The notes: generated by a model not told the origin, from the sequence alone. Positions 49,663 through 59,780 are shown, counted from the first letter of the stretch. The stretch is DNA of 64,000 nucleotides from Acidobacteriota bacterium (GCA_016196035.1 JACPYM010000008.1:1-64000), one strand, 5' to 3'. A program made the numbers and translations.

Positions 49663-52600
49663 TTAGAAATTGAAGCGAGCGACCAATTGCACCAACCGTC
49701 CACCCGGGTCTTGCGTGTTGGACGAATCGGTGTAAGCCGTCGTCACCTGACCAAAGGTCTGGCTCGATGGGTTGATGAAGGCATTGCCGGTCGGGTTGAA
49801 GAAGTTGATGTTGTTAAATGCATTCAGGAATTCGCCGCGCAATTCAAAATTGTAACGCTCGGTGAATTTGACGCGCTTGACCACGCTCAAATCCCAACGG
49901 GTGAATTTCGGGCCGGTGACAAACAGGTTCTGCGGCGCGCATTGACCGTTGTAAACCTGAAGGCAGTTGGCGTTGCTAGCCGGCGCCAGATAACGGCCCG
50001 TCGGCGCGCCCGAAGCGCCGTAGCCGGTGGCCGCCGTGGCGCTGGTGCCAAAGGCCTTGATTGTATTGTCAATGATGTCCTGCGGCAGGATGTAAACGAC
50101 CTTCTTCGCATCGTCGAAGCGCAGCTTGTAGGCGTCGCGTAACTCTTTCATCGTCATCCCGACCAAGCTCAAGTTGCCGCTATTGCTGGCGGCGAGGTCG
50201 AACAACTGGCCGCTCTGAATACGCGCGGAGCCGTCGAATTCCCAGCCTCCGACCAGGCTATCCATCAAGCGGCTGGTTTTGCCGAAGAACGCCTGCCCGC
50301 GTCCGAATGGCAGGCCGTACACCCAATTCACCTTGAAGGCGTGGCGCAGCGTGTTGGTGTCCAGCGCATTGATGCGCGGCGCGCGGAACGAGACGCGCTG
50401 CGAACTGAAGGCTTTGGCGAATTGATAATTGGCCTGTACCAACAGCCCTTTTGAGAGGCGGCGGCGCAGATCAATTTGCAGACCGTCGTAGCGAGTGTAG
50501 CCGCCATTGCCAGTGAAATTCGCGCCGCCGCGCAGGTCGGGATTGGTCAGCATGAAATTCGCCCCCAGCCCAGCCCGCCCGGCATTGGTGCGGAAGGTCG
50601 CGCTGGCGTCAAGATTGGCGGCGAAGCTCGACGCCTGGCACGCGCCTGTGCCGGTCGAGTTGCAGATGTTGGGATTGTTCAACGCCAGCGTATTCACAAA
50701 CGTGCTGCTGGTGAAATTAGTGGAAGTATAGTTGGTCGCGATACCCGCCTGCGCCGCCGGCAGCCCTTGGAAGTACGCCAGGATGATCGGCAAAGGCGAC
50801 TGCCCCGGCAGACCTCGGTAAGCGAAGCTGCAAGCGGGTTGGTTGGGTTGTCCGCAAGTCGGATTGGCGGCGATAAAGGCTTGCAGGTTCCGCTGTGCCA
50901 GCTTGAATTCATTGAGCAGGCCGTTTTCCGCGATGTTGTTCTCGACCGCGTTGAGATTGTAGGTCGTCCAGCCACGCAGGAAGCGATTGCCGACGTAGCG
51001 CACTTCGACCGCCATGCTCCTGGTGATTTCACGCTGGATGCCGAAGCTCCACGATTGCGTGTAAGGCACCTTGAGATTCGGATCGAAGGTATTCGCCGAA
51101 TTCGTCACCGCGCCTGTCAGCGGATAAACCGGTGTGTCATTGAACGTGGGCGCACCCAACCGGCTGGTTTCGCGCAACAGCAACGGCAGCGCACCCAGAT
51201 TGCCCGTCGCGATGTCGCGGTTGGTGGTGATGGTGATGCCGGGGTTGGCCGAAATGATTCCACGGAATTCGCCGATGCCGCGGCGACTGTAGGCCAGCGA
51301 GTAGCCGCCGCGCACCACCGTCTGGCCGCCTTCGCCGACGAGGCGTTTGAGCCAGCCGCTCTTGGCATTCGGACTCCAGGCCAGACCGAAGCTGGGCGCG
51401 AAGTTTTTGTAGTCGGTGTTGTAGGACTGATCGCCCGCCTTGAATTGATTGAACTGCGTGACGCGGCCTGGAAGCGTCGTGCTGCTCGACAGGGCAGGCT
51501 TGAAGAGATTGCCCGGCCCGGAAACGCCCCAAGCGTCGTTGATGCTGGCGTAGGTGTAGCTGCTGTTGAGCGGATAGAACGAGCCTTGCAATTCCCAACG
51601 CAAGCCGTAATTGAGCGTCAAGTTCGGACGCATGCGCCAGGTGTCCTGCGCAAAAAGACCTAGCTCTTTCTGCCGCGAACGTTCAAAAGCGTTGCCCAGA
51701 TAGACATACTTGCCGGTCTTCTCGACCAACCGCGCGTTGCCGTTGATGGCCGTGATACGCCCGGTCAGGATGGCGTAAATGGCTTTGGCGTTGTTGATGT
51801 CCGTGGTGTTGGCACCCTGGAAGTTCGCTGTGGTGAACATCGCATTCGCCGGGTCGCTGGTGTCCACGCCAAAGTTGAGCGAAGGCACGAGTGTCTGAGC
51901 ATTAAACGTCAAAGTGACCCAGGACAATTGGCCGCCCAGGCTGAAGCCGTGCGCGCCGCGCGTCCAGTTCACGGTGTCACTGACGGTGCGGTACAGTGGA
52001 TTGCGGCGACTGGGCGCGCTGGTGGCCGTCGGGTTGCTGATGCCCGCCGCCGCAAAGAAGCCGCCCGTGCTGCCGGCGGTGCCGAAGGCGAAGCCCGCCT
52101 GATTCGCCACCGACTGGCTGAAATCCGCCGCGCTCGCGGTCGGATTGAAACGCGAAGGGCCGCCCGAAAGACCGGCGCGCAGTTCGTTGACGAGGCTCGA
52201 ACTCAAAGTCGAACGCAGCGCGACGGAACCGGTATAGCGATCCGCCGGCTGACTGCCTTGATTCGGGAAGCCGGGGAATTGCGGCTCGACGTTGTTGAGA
52301 AAGTCAGGCCCGCCGCGGCCATCCAGATAGCTCCAGCTTGTTTCGACGTGATGTTTGTCGGTCACATTGACATCAAAGCGCACGGTCGGGCGCTTGTTGA
52401 TGCTAAAGCCGGTCGGGTTATAGCTGAACCGTTGCAGGTTCGGATCGGTCAATTGCGTGATGCCACCGGTGGCGGCGGTCGCCGAGCGAATATCACCCAA
52501 CAGTTTTCCAATGGTCGGGTCAATGGTTGAAGTGCAAGGGACAGGCGTCGCGCCTTGCGGTGCACAATTGTTACCGGCCGCCAGCGTCAACAGGTTCACC

Positions 52601-53652
52601 GTGCGCACCTGGCCCGACACGTTATATTGAAAAACGCCTGACTGCGTCAGCGGATTGAGAATCGTGCGTTGACGGCTGACTTGGCTCGGCTGGCGCGACT
52701 CTTCATAGTTGACGAAGAAGAAAGCTCGGTTGCGGCCATTGAAAATTTTCGGTAGCCAGATTGGCCCGCCTACGCGAAAGCCATATTGATTGAACAGCAC
52801 GCGGTCACGGGGCGCTTTGCCGGTGCGCGGATCAGCCGGCAGATCGCGGTTGTTGAACCAATAGTTGGAATTGAGCCAGGGGTTGCGATGATATTCATAA
52901 AGGCTGCCGTGCAAATTATTGCTGCCCTGTCGCGAGACGAATTTGATTTGCACCGCACCCAAACCGCCGCCTTGCGCTTCGGGCGTGGCGGTGGAGACGG
53001 TGACTTCCTCAACCGAATCAAGGCTGGGCGCGACACGGGTGAAAAAGCCGTCGGTGGACTTGTTGAAATTGTCCTGAATGTTGATGCCATCCAGCGTGAT
53101 GTCAATGGCGCTGGTGGGCAGCCCGTTGATCGTCGAGTTGCGATTCTGACCCGGCGTATTGACCCCCGCCATCAGCGTGACAAAGTTGAGTGGGTTGCGC
53201 GAAACCAGCGGCAGATTGGCAATCTGGTTGACGCTCAGCGTGGTGCTGATGTTGGCCGTCTGCGATTGCACGACCTCGCCCCCGCCCTGCACAACAACGG
53301 TTTCACTGGCCGCGCCGAGTTCGAGCGTGACATTGGTCGTCGCCGGTACACCCGTGTCAATTTTAACGCCTTCCACGTTGATGGATTTGAAGCCCGTGGC
53401 GGAAATGGCGACATTGTAAGTCCCAGGCCCCAGCGAGGGCACGGTGTAAGTCCCATTGCCAGCCGTGGCGGCCCTGAATTCAGCGCCGGTGGCAGTATTT
53501 TTCACCGTGACTGTGGCGCCAGGCACGACTGCCCCGTTCGGGTCAGTGACTGTTCCTGAAAGCGGTGCGGTCACCTGCCCGAAGGCTGTGACTCCCAGCA
53601 GCACCAGCAGCAGAACGAAGACAGTGGCGACATTGACGATTTTGTGTTGCAT
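49663..53652 (-). CDS. Oar-like TonB-dependent receptor 1
   Basis: A 1329-residue outer-membrane protein. Signal peptide (residues 1-25); N-terminal carboxypeptidase-regulatory (Ig-like) domain with L-S-G-T-V-T-D-P-N-G-A-V-V-P-G-A-T-V (about 30-115); plug domain (about 130-240) with I-N-G-L-P-T-S-A-I-D-I-T-L-D-G; and a very large beta-barrel ending R-L-V-Q-L-V-A-R-F-N-F with a terminal Phe for outer-membrane insertion. Such SusC/Oar-like receptors import large substrates or take part in surface adhesion in Acidobacteriota; no SusD partner is adjacent. GGAGGT precedes the ATG at 53652. It is clearly paralogous to the next gene upstream and has its own terminator. Confidence 0.92.
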   Translation of the reverse strand: MQHKIVNVATVFVLLLVLLGVTAFGQVTAPLSGTVTDPNGAVVPGATVTVKNTATGAEFRAATAGNGTYTVPSLGPGTYNVAISATGFKSINVEGVKIDTGVPATTNVTLELGAASETVVVQGGGEVVQSQTANISTTLSVNQIANLPLVSRNPLNFVTLMAGVNTPGQNRNSTINGLPTSAIDITLDGINIQDNFNKSTDGFFTRVAPSLDSVEEVTVSTATPEAQGGGLGAVQIKFVSRQGSNNLHGSLYEYHRNPWLNSNYWFNNRDLPADPRTGKAPRDRVLFNQYGFRVGGPIWLPKIFNGRNRAFFFVNYEESRQPSQVSRQRTILNPLTQSGVFQYNVSGQVRTVNLLTLAAGNNCAPQGATPVPCTSTIDPTIGKLLGDIRSATAATGGITQLTDPNLQRFSYNPTGFSINKRPTVRFDVNVTDKHHVETSWSYLDGRGGPDFLNNVEPQFPGFPNQGSQPADRYTGSVALRSTLSSSLVNELRAGLSGGPSRFNPTASAADFSQSVANQAGFAFGTAGSTGGFFAAAGISNPTATSAPSRRNPLYRTVSDTVNWTRGAHGFSLGGQLSWVTLTFNAQTLVPSLNFGVDTSDPANAMFTTANFQGANTTDINNAKAIYAILTGRITAINGNARLVEKTGKYVYLGNAFERSRQKELGLFAQDTWRMRPNLTLNYGLRWELQGSFYPLNSSYTYASINDAWGVSGPGNLFKPALSSSTTLPGRVTQFNQFKAGDQSYNTDYKNFAPSFGLAWSPNAKSGWLKRLVGEGGQTVVRGGYSLAYSRRGIGEFRGIISANPGITITTNRDIATGNLGALPLLLRETSRLGAPTFNDTPVYPLTGAVTNSANTFDPNLKVPYTQSWSFGIQREITRSMAVEVRYVGNRFLRGWTTYNLNAVENNIAENGLLNEFKLAQRNLQAFIAANPTCGQPNQPACSFAYRGLPGQSPLPIILAYFQGLPAAQAGIATNYTSTNFTSSTFVNTLALNNPNICNSTGTGACQASSFAANLDASATFRTNAGRAGLGANFMLTNPDLRGGANFTGNGGYTRYDGLQIDLRRRLSKGLLVQANYQFAKAFSSQRVSFRAPRINALDTNTLRHAFKVNWVYGLPFGRGQAFFGKTSRLMDSLVGGWEFDGSARIQSGQLFDLAASNSGNLSLVGMTMKELRDAYKLRFDDAKKVVYILPQDIIDNTIKAFGTSATAATGYGASGAPTGRYLAPASNANCLQVYNGQCAPQNLFVTGPKFTRWDLSVVKRVKFTERYNFELRGEFLNAFNNINFFNPTGNAFINPSSQTFGQVTTAYTDSSNTQDPGGRLVQLVARFNF

Positions 53653-53740
53653 AGGTAAGCGACCTCCGATTGTCGTGTGTTGAAATAGGCTCAAACGCGG
53701 GCAGTATGAAACACTGTCCGCGTGCGTGATGATGACCAAT

Positions 53741-53756
53741 CATTACGAAAGTAATG
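53741..53756. promoter_or_regulatory. CATTAC-GAAA-GTAATG palindrome upstream of TonB receptor 1
   Basis: A perfect 6-bp dyad around GAAA lies about 90 bp upstream of the receptor-1 start. In RNA it would be a GNRA-tetraloop hairpin in the 5' UTR; in DNA it could be an operator. No equivalent sequence was found upstream of receptor 2. Confidence 0.4.
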
Positions 53757-54004
53757 AGAACCCACGCCGTAACTTACAACGGCCTGGCGGCGCATTCGAT
53801 TTTCGTGTCTTGCGTTGGTGGCGCTTTAGTATGTGGATGAATTCGTAACCAGAAAAGCTAGCAATGGCCGGGATCATAGCCAGATTACCGAATTCCTGCA
53901 ATAAAAACTGACAGCGATTTGATCTTAATCGCCCGCTTCAGCCAAGCTTTCCGCCGATGTTGCGCGAAACAGGAAATTCATCAAAATCCCTTGAGTAATA
54001 AAAA

Positions 54005-54036
54005 CGGAGGAGCGCGTAACAAGCTGCGCTCCTCCG
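54005..54036 (-). terminator. Rho-independent terminator of TonB receptor 2
   Basis: On the minus strand CGGAGGAGCGC pairs with GCGCTCCTCCG around a 10-nt loop and is followed by TTTTTATT, 36 nt after the receptor stop codon. Confidence 0.88.
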
Positions 54037-54072
54037 TGGGTGGTCTTCGCGGTCGGGTGAACCGGAAGCTCG

Positions 54073-57000
54073 TTAGAAATTAAAGCGGCCGACAAATTGA
54101 ACCAGCCGTCCGCCGGGATCCTGGGTATTGTTCACATCGCGATAAGCCGAGGTGACCTGACCAAAATTCGCATTGCTGGCGGTGTTACTCGGCGCGACAT
54201 TGGTGTTACCCAGGAAGTTGATGTTGTTGAACGCGTTCAGGAATTCAGCCCGGAACTCGAAGTTGGTGCGCTCGGTGATGCTGACCCGTTTGATCACACT
54301 CAGATCGTAGCGGGCGAAATTCGGGCCTTGAATAATCAGGTTCGTGAAGCCGCATTGACCGGTCACGGCCTGAATACAGTTCTTGCCGTTGGCCGGCGCA
54401 ATGTAACGGCCCGTGGGCGCCAGCGGCTGGCCCGCCGAATCAAGCGGATAGCCGCTTGCCGTCGTGGCGCTCACGCTGAAGGCCCGGATAGTGTTGTCCA
54501 CGATGTCTTGCGGGAAGATGTAGACCCGTTTGTTGGCATCGTCGAAGCGCAGCTTGTAGGCCTTCTGCAAATCCTTGCGCGTCATCCCGACCAGATTGAC
54601 GTTGCCCAGGTCGAGATTGGCGCCGGTTTGCAGGCGCGCCGTGCCGTTCCATTCCCAGCCGCCCACGAGCCGGTCCAACCCGCGGCCAGCATTGCCGAAT
54701 AACCATTTGCCTTTGCCGATGGGCAGTTCATAAACCCAGTTGGCCTTGAACGCCTGCGCCAGCGTCCCGCCATTGGTCGTGAAAAGCGCATTGACACGCG
54801 GGACACGGAACGAATTGCGCAGGCCATTGAAGCTCTTGGCAAAGGTGTAGTTGCTTTCCAACAGCAGTCCCTTGGACAGGCGGCGGCGGAAGTCCACTTG
54901 CAAGCCATCATAGCGGCTGTAGCCGCCATTGCCGGTGAAATTAGCCCCGCCTTGCAAGTCCGGATTGACCAGGAATAAGTTCGCCGGTAAGCCGGCATTC
55001 AACGCATTTTGCCGGAAGGTCGCACTGCCCAACAGCCCCTGCGTAGAACTGGTTGAGGCAGGTAGGAAAGGTAGCGGATTAGTAAGCGCCAGCGGATTGA
55101 CGAAATTCGCGGCGGCGAAATTGGCGGACGTGTAATTGGTAAAAACATTGGGATCAACTTTGCCGCTGAAATAGCCTAGATAGATCGGTAGCGGCGATGT
55201 GCCCGTCCCAGGGCCAAAGTAGCGGAAGTTCGCCCCGCGTCCATTCGCAATATTGGCCTGCAAGTTAGCTTGCGCCTTCTTGAACTCGTCGAGGAAGCCG
55301 TTCTCGACGATGTTGGTCTCGTTGAGATTGTAGGTCACCCACTGTTGCAAATTGAGGGTGTGCACATAGCGCACCTCAATCGCCATGTTCTTGCTCAGTT
55401 CGCGCTGCACCCCAAGCGTCCAGGATTGCGCGTAGGGCACCTGTAGGTTGGGATCGAAGATATTCGCCGAACTGGTAATAGCCACGGCGGCTGAACCCGC
55501 CACGAGTGCGCTAGCCCGGTCGGTCGAGAAATCTGCCGGGCCAAGCCGGGACGGCTGACTCAATAACACCGGCAGCGCTTCGCCCGTCTTAACCAGATTC
55601 CCAATCGTCGTGCTGCGCGTCGCCGAGAGCGTCAGACCCGGATTGGCGTCAAAGACGCCGCTGAACGAAGCGCCACCCTGACGTTCAAAGGCAATCGAAT
55701 AACCGCCGCGTATCACTGTTTGTCCGCCCTCGCCCACGAGGCGTTTCAACCAGCCGTCTGTTTTGCCAACCGTCCAGGCAAACCCGACGCTCGGCGCGAA
55801 ATTGTTCTTGTCGGTGTTATAGGCTTTGTCGCCATTTTTGTATTGGGTAAACCTGGTGGCGCTGCCACCCGTCGCGCCGGGTTTGAAGAGGTTGCCCGCC
55901 CCTGAGGCCCCGTACAGATCGTTCACGGACGTGATGTTGTATACGTCATTGAGCGTTTGGAACGGCAGTTGGAATTCATAGCGCAAGCCGCCGGTCAGTG
56001 TCAGGTTCTGACGCACCCGCCAGGAGTCCTGCCCATAGAAGCCCCATTCACGCATGCGGAAGCGCCGGACTTGCGGCGCGAGGTATTCATACTTATTGGT
56101 CTTTTCATTGAGCACGGCATTGGCCGTGACCGCCGTCACGCGTCCGGTCAAGACGGCATAAAGATTCTGGGCGTCGGTCAGATTGGTGCCCGATAAGCCC
56201 GTGTTCGCAGTGGTGAACACGGTAGCGGCGGGGTCGCCGGAAGCCAGGCCAAAGGTGATCGTCGGCACTAGCGTTTGATCATAGAGCCAGGTATTGACCT
56301 GCGTGAACTGGCCGCCAAAGCTCAAGTTGTGCGCGCCCCGTGTCCAGTTCAGGTTGTCGGCGAAATCCCAAATCGGCGAATTGCGGCGGCTGGGCGCGGT
56401 CGTATTCGTCGCTGTGGTGATACTGCTGAAGGCACTAATATTGAGATTGAAGCCAGCTTGATTCCCCACCGAACCGGAAAATTGCGAGGCATTGACATCC
56501 GGGAAGAAAAGTACGGTACCGCCATTCAGCCCCACGCGCGCTTCATTAACCACCGAAGATGACAGCGTCGAGCGCAACGTCAACGAATCGGCAAAGCGGT
56601 TCGAGAATTGGCCGCCGTGATTGGGGAAACCAGGGAACTGCGGGTCACGGCTATTGAGGGTGTCAATCGTGGTCACATAGCTTTGATAGTTATAGGTATT
56701 TTCCAGCCGATGCTTGTTCGTCAAATTGACATCGAAGCGGATCGTCGGCAGATAGCGAATCCCCATGCTCCCATTGCTGAAAGTGAACGTGTCTAAATTG
56801 GGATTGCTTTGCGGCACAATACCGCCGGTGTTGGCGCTTGAACTGCGAATGTCGGCCAGCAATTTCCCCACCACCGGATCAACCGTCGAGACCTGATTGT
56901 TCCGGCGGGCCAGATCCAGCAAATCCACGGTGCGCGTCTCGCCACTCACCACATACCGGAAAATGCCTTTCTGCGTATCTGTGTTCATGATCGTGCGCTG

Positions 57001-58038
57001 GCGCGACACTTGGTTGGGCTGACGGAATTCCTCAAAGTTGACGAAGAAGAACGCCTTGTCGCGGCCATTGAACAGCTTCGGGATTCTGATTGGCCCGCCT
57101 ATACGCCCGCCGAATTGATTGAACAAATTGGCGGCCCGGGGCGCTTTGCATTTTTCGGGGTCATAGGCTTCCTGGACTCCGTTACAAAGCTTGGCCGTCT
57201 GCACGTCATAGGGCGTCGTGTCGCGGTTCGTGAACCAGTAGTTGGAATTGAGCACGGTATTGCGGTGATACTCATAGAGACTGCCGTGAAATTCATTGGT
57301 TCCTTGCCGGGTGGCGAACTTGATTTGAATCGCTCCCTGTCCACCACTTTCCGCGCCCGGTGTTGCCGTCGAGAGCGTGACCTCCTGGATCGCATCCACA
57401 CTGGGCGAGATATAGCTGAAAAATCCATCACCGTTCTTGTTGAAGTTGTCTTGCGTGTTCAAGCCATCCAGCGTCACGCTGTAAGCGCTGGATGGCAGCC
57501 CGTTGATGGTGGAATTACGCGGGCTGGCCGTGGCCGCTGAACTGACACCCGGCAGCATGGTCAGAAAGTAGATGGTATTGCGCGACTGAAGCGGCAATTC
57601 AGCAATCTGTTTAGTGGAAATGGTCGTGGAGATGGTGGCGGATTGAGTTTGCAACACCTCGCCGCCGCCTTGCACTACGACCGATTCAGTGGCGGCGCCG
57701 ACTTCAAGCGTTACATTGGCAGTCGCCGGGGCACCGACATCCACTTTGACATCCTGCACGATCACGCGCTTGAACCCAGCCGCCTCAACCGTCACCGTGT
57801 AAACACCCGTACCAAGCGCGGGTACAGTGTAAGTTCCGTTGCTGGCGGTGGTCACCTTGAATTCCAAACCGGTCGCGCTGTTTTTGACACTGACATGGGC
57901 GCCCTGAATGACCGCGCCGTTCGGGTCAGCGACGAGACCTGCAAGCGTGGAAGTCGAACTGCTTTGACCAAGACTGGGCAGACAGCACACGAGGGTGACG
58001 AAAATGCTGGCGACAACCCGACAGAAAAAGCTTTGCAT
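54073..58038 (-). CDS. Oar-like TonB-dependent receptor 2
   Basis: A 1321-residue paralogue of receptor 1 with the same layout: signal peptide (residues 1-24), carboxypeptidase-regulatory domain with L-A-G-L-V-A-D-P-N-G-A-V-I-Q-G-A, plug with I-N-G-L-P-S-S-A-Y-S-V-T-L-D-G-L-N, and a large barrel ending R-L-V-Q-F-V-G-R-F-N-F. Identity with receptor 1 is high in the first 350 residues and in the C-terminal third, and lower in the middle barrel. This pattern suggests different ligands after duplication. AGGAGG selects the ATG at 58038. It has its own terminator, so the two genes are probably separately transcribed. Confidence 0.92.
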   Translation of the reverse strand: MQSFFCRVVASIFVTLVCCLPSLGQSSSTSTLAGLVADPNGAVIQGAHVSVKNSATGLEFKVTTASNGTYTVPALGTGVYTVTVEAAGFKRVIVQDVKVDVGAPATANVTLEVGAATESVVVQGGGEVLQTQSATISTTISTKQIAELPLQSRNTIYFLTMLPGVSSAATASPRNSTINGLPSSAYSVTLDGLNTQDNFNKNGDGFFSYISPSVDAIQEVTLSTATPGAESGGQGAIQIKFATRQGTNEFHGSLYEYHRNTVLNSNYWFTNRDTTPYDVQTAKLCNGVQEAYDPEKCKAPRAANLFNQFGGRIGGPIRIPKLFNGRDKAFFFVNFEEFRQPNQVSRQRTIMNTDTQKGIFRYVVSGETRTVDLLDLARRNNQVSTVDPVVGKLLADIRSSSANTGGIVPQSNPNLDTFTFSNGSMGIRYLPTIRFDVNLTNKHRLENTYNYQSYVTTIDTLNSRDPQFPGFPNHGGQFSNRFADSLTLRSTLSSSVVNEARVGLNGGTVLFFPDVNASQFSGSVGNQAGFNLNISAFSSITTATNTTAPSRRNSPIWDFADNLNWTRGAHNLSFGGQFTQVNTWLYDQTLVPTITFGLASGDPAATVFTTANTGLSGTNLTDAQNLYAVLTGRVTAVTANAVLNEKTNKYEYLAPQVRRFRMREWGFYGQDSWRVRQNLTLTGGLRYEFQLPFQTLNDVYNITSVNDLYGASGAGNLFKPGATGGSATRFTQYKNGDKAYNTDKNNFAPSVGFAWTVGKTDGWLKRLVGEGGQTVIRGGYSIAFERQGGASFSGVFDANPGLTLSATRSTTIGNLVKTGEALPVLLSQPSRLGPADFSTDRASALVAGSAAVAITSSANIFDPNLQVPYAQSWTLGVQRELSKNMAIEVRYVHTLNLQQWVTYNLNETNIVENGFLDEFKKAQANLQANIANGRGANFRYFGPGTGTSPLPIYLGYFSGKVDPNVFTNYTSANFAAANFVNPLALTNPLPFLPASTSSTQGLLGSATFRQNALNAGLPANLFLVNPDLQGGANFTGNGGYSRYDGLQVDFRRRLSKGLLLESNYTFAKSFNGLRNSFRVPRVNALFTTNGGTLAQAFKANWVYELPIGKGKWLFGNAGRGLDRLVGGWEWNGTARLQTGANLDLGNVNLVGMTRKDLQKAYKLRFDDANKRVYIFPQDIVDNTIRAFSVSATTASGYPLDSAGQPLAPTGRYIAPANGKNCIQAVTGQCGFTNLIIQGPNFARYDLSVIKRVSITERTNFEFRAEFLNAFNNINFLGNTNVAPSNTASNANFGQVTSAYRDVNNTQDPGGRLVQFVGRFNF

Positions 58039-58373
58039 AGGTACGAGCCTCCTGGAGGTAAAGTTGGATTCATCCTTAACCCGGTGAACCAGAGAACCAA
58101 CGTTTCGCTCCATCAAGTAACCGGGCCGCGTGATGGTAATTATTCCGTTGTCTGATAATTCCGTCTCAAGAAGATGAGAGATAGGATTTCCACCTGCTTG
58201 GAAGCAAGCTGTATGCCCGTAGGAATGCTATGTCGCTGGCATTGAAGCATCACAACTTACAGGTAGTGACTTTGTAGCTAGCCCATCCGCCCCTCCATTT
58301 TTTTGGACAGGGTTGAATTTTTCGGATGACTAACTTGTTTGGCCCAATGTCAGGGCTGATTGGGAAGTCGTGT
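58039..58373 (-). other. Upstream region of TonB receptor 2
   Basis: 335 bp with the ribosome-binding site of receptor 2 at the left and otherwise no recognisable gene. An imperfect AT-rich repeat GGTAATTATTCCG...GATAATTCCG lies around 58135-58168 and could mark the promoter or operator. Nothing else is visible. Confidence 0.4.
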
Positions 58374-58619
58374 CTATTGCTTTTTGAGGCGGCGGGTTTG
58401 CAGCACTTCTGCGGTGTGAATCGGGGTCGCGTGATTGAGGACGGTATGGCTGATCGTAATTAAGAGTTGGTCATCTCTGCCACGAAAGCGTCCTTGCAAA
58501 GGGCGGTCACCGGTTTGCGTCACCACGCCCATCCGCACCCAATTCCAGAATTGCTTTTGGGTAATCCAGTATTCCTTGCCATCGTTGCAGACGATCAATG
58601 CCGTTTTTTTGACTCTCAT
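58374..58619 (-). CDS. Small hypothetical protein, 81 aa
   Basis: Starts M-R-V-K-K-T-A-L-I-V-C-N-D-G-K-E-Y-W-I-T at 58619. The longer frame to 58748 runs into an inverted repeat and is unlikely. The protein is basic, with a central Q-K-Q-F-W-N-W-V-R and G-R-F-R-G-R-D-D-Q-L-L-I-T-I. No ribosome-binding site is obvious, so the call is tentative. I recognise no domain. It could be a small nucleic-acid-binding protein, but there is no direct evidence for that. Confidence 0.45.
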   Translation of the reverse strand: MRVKKTALIVCNDGKEYWITQKQFWNWVRMGVVTQTGDRPLQGRFRGRDDQLLITISHTVLNHATPIHTAEVLQTRRLKKQ

Positions 58620-58713
58620 ATTTTGCGTGGTGCGGTTGCGTTGGGGAATCAACAGCGCGGTTTTGGACGGGACGGATTTTGCCACGCCGACTGAAGCATA
58701 AGCAAGCGCGCGG

Positions 58714-58754
58714 TCAGCCGTGCTGACGACCCCTCTGGCCGTCGGCACGGCTGA
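58714..58754. repeat. Inverted repeat downstream of the DAHP synthase gene
   Basis: TCAGCCGTGCTGAC (58714-58727) and GTCGGCACGGCTGA (58741-58754) are 14-bp arms with one mismatch and a 13-nt loop, ending 7 nt before the aroF stop codon. No T-run follows. It is another hairpin abutting a stop codon on the minus strand. Confidence 0.65.
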
Positions 58755-58760
58755 TCATGA

Positions 58761-59780
58761 TCAATTCGACTCGCTTTTACGCAAAGTAACGTAAGGTTGC
58801 AGTTCGCGCATCATCGTCGTGAATTCTTCGAAGCGCAGTGATTGCGGGCCGTCCGACCAGGCTTCTTCGGGTTTTGGATGCACTTCGGTCATCAAGCCGT
58901 CAGCGCCGACGGCGACGGCGGCCTTGGCCAGCGGGCGCACCAAGCTGCGCTTGCCCGTGCCGTGACTGGGGTCAACGATGATGGGCAGGTGGCTCAACTC
59001 ATTGATCACCGGCACGGCCGCCAGGTCTAGGGTGTTGCGCGTGGCCGTCTCGAAGGTGCGAATGCCACGTTCGCATAGAATCACATCGGGATTGCCGTGC
59101 GCGACAATGTATTCCGCCGAGAGCAGGAATTCGCGGATCGTTGCCGATAGTCCGCGTTTCAACATCACCGGTTTGCCAATCGTGCCCAGCTTTTTCAACA
59201 AGGCGAAGTTCTGCATGTTACGCGCCCCGATTTGCAGGATGTCGGCGTATTCGGCCACCAATTCGACATCGTCGCTGTCCAACACTTCAGTGATCACGCG
59301 CAAGCCGGTCTTTTCGCGCGCTTCCGCCAGCAGCTTCAGCCCTTCTTCAGCCAGGCCCTGAAATTCATAAGGCGAGGTGCGCGGTTTATAGGCGCCGCCG
59401 CGCAGCAGGTTCGCGCCTTGTTTAGCGACGTGTTCGGCTGTGCTTAAGAGTTGTTCGCGCCCTTCGACCGAACAGGGGCCAGCCATCACTACAAAGCCGC
59501 CATCGCCGATGCTGACATCGCCCACGCGAATCACTGTTTTCTGTTTTTTGACCTCTTTGCTGACTAGCTTAAACGGTTGCAGGATGGGAAAAGCATCTTC
59601 CACACCGTCCGCCGACTTGATGTGTTCGATGTGTTCTTTCTTGTCACCGGGGCCGACGGCGGCGATGACGGTGCGCTCGGTGCCTTTGATAACGTGCGGG
59701 GCGTAGCCGAAGCCGCGGATGCGGTCACAGATGTGATTGATCTGGTCTTCGGATGCTCCGGGTTGCATTGCTACGATCAT
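58761..59780 (-). CDS. aroF: 3-deoxy-7-phosphoheptulonate (DAHP) synthase, AroF type with N-terminal regulatory domain
   Basis: A 339-residue type I-beta DAHP synthase, the first enzyme of the shikimate pathway (phosphoenolpyruvate plus erythrose 4-phosphate). An N-terminal ferredoxin-like domain (about residues 1-70) is joined to the barrel, which has [40 protein letters not shown] and the metal site in I-V-D-P-S-H-G-T-G. The N-terminal extension is the feedback-regulatory domain in Thermotoga-type enzymes. AGGAG precedes the ATG at 59780. It lies 63 nt after pheA, and both appear to be controlled by the Phe/Tyr attenuator upstream. Confidence 0.95.
   Translation of the reverse strand: MIVAMQPGASEDQINHICDRIRGFGYAPHVIKGTERTVIAAVGPGDKKEHIEHIKSADGVEDAFPILQPFKLVSKEVKKQKTVIRVGDVSIGDGGFVVMAGPCSVEGREQLLSTAEHVAKQGANLLRGGAYKPRTSPYEFQGLAEEGLKLLAEAREKTGLRVITEVLDSDDVELVAEYADILQIGARNMQNFALLKKLGTIGKPVMLKRGLSATIREFLLSAEYIVAHGNPDVILCERGIRTFETATRNTLDLAAVPVINELSHLPIIVDPSHGTGKRSLVRPLAKAAVAVGADGLMTEVHPKPEEAWSDGPQSLRFEEFTTMMRELQPYVTLRKSESN

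Larger units (their letters stand above)
53653..54072 (-). other. Intergenic region between the two TonB receptor genes
   Basis: 420 bp holding the terminator of receptor 2 at its right end (54005-54036) and, upstream of receptor 1, a palindrome with a GAAA loop at 53741-53756. No gene is visible. The receptor-1 promoter should lie here, but I cannot fix -35/-10 boxes with confidence. Confidence 0.5.

Noticed and set aside
50476-51663. A 395-codon plus-strand frame within TonB receptor 1
   Set aside because: Antisense to a well-supported receptor; rich in Arg/Ala/Gly with no domain.
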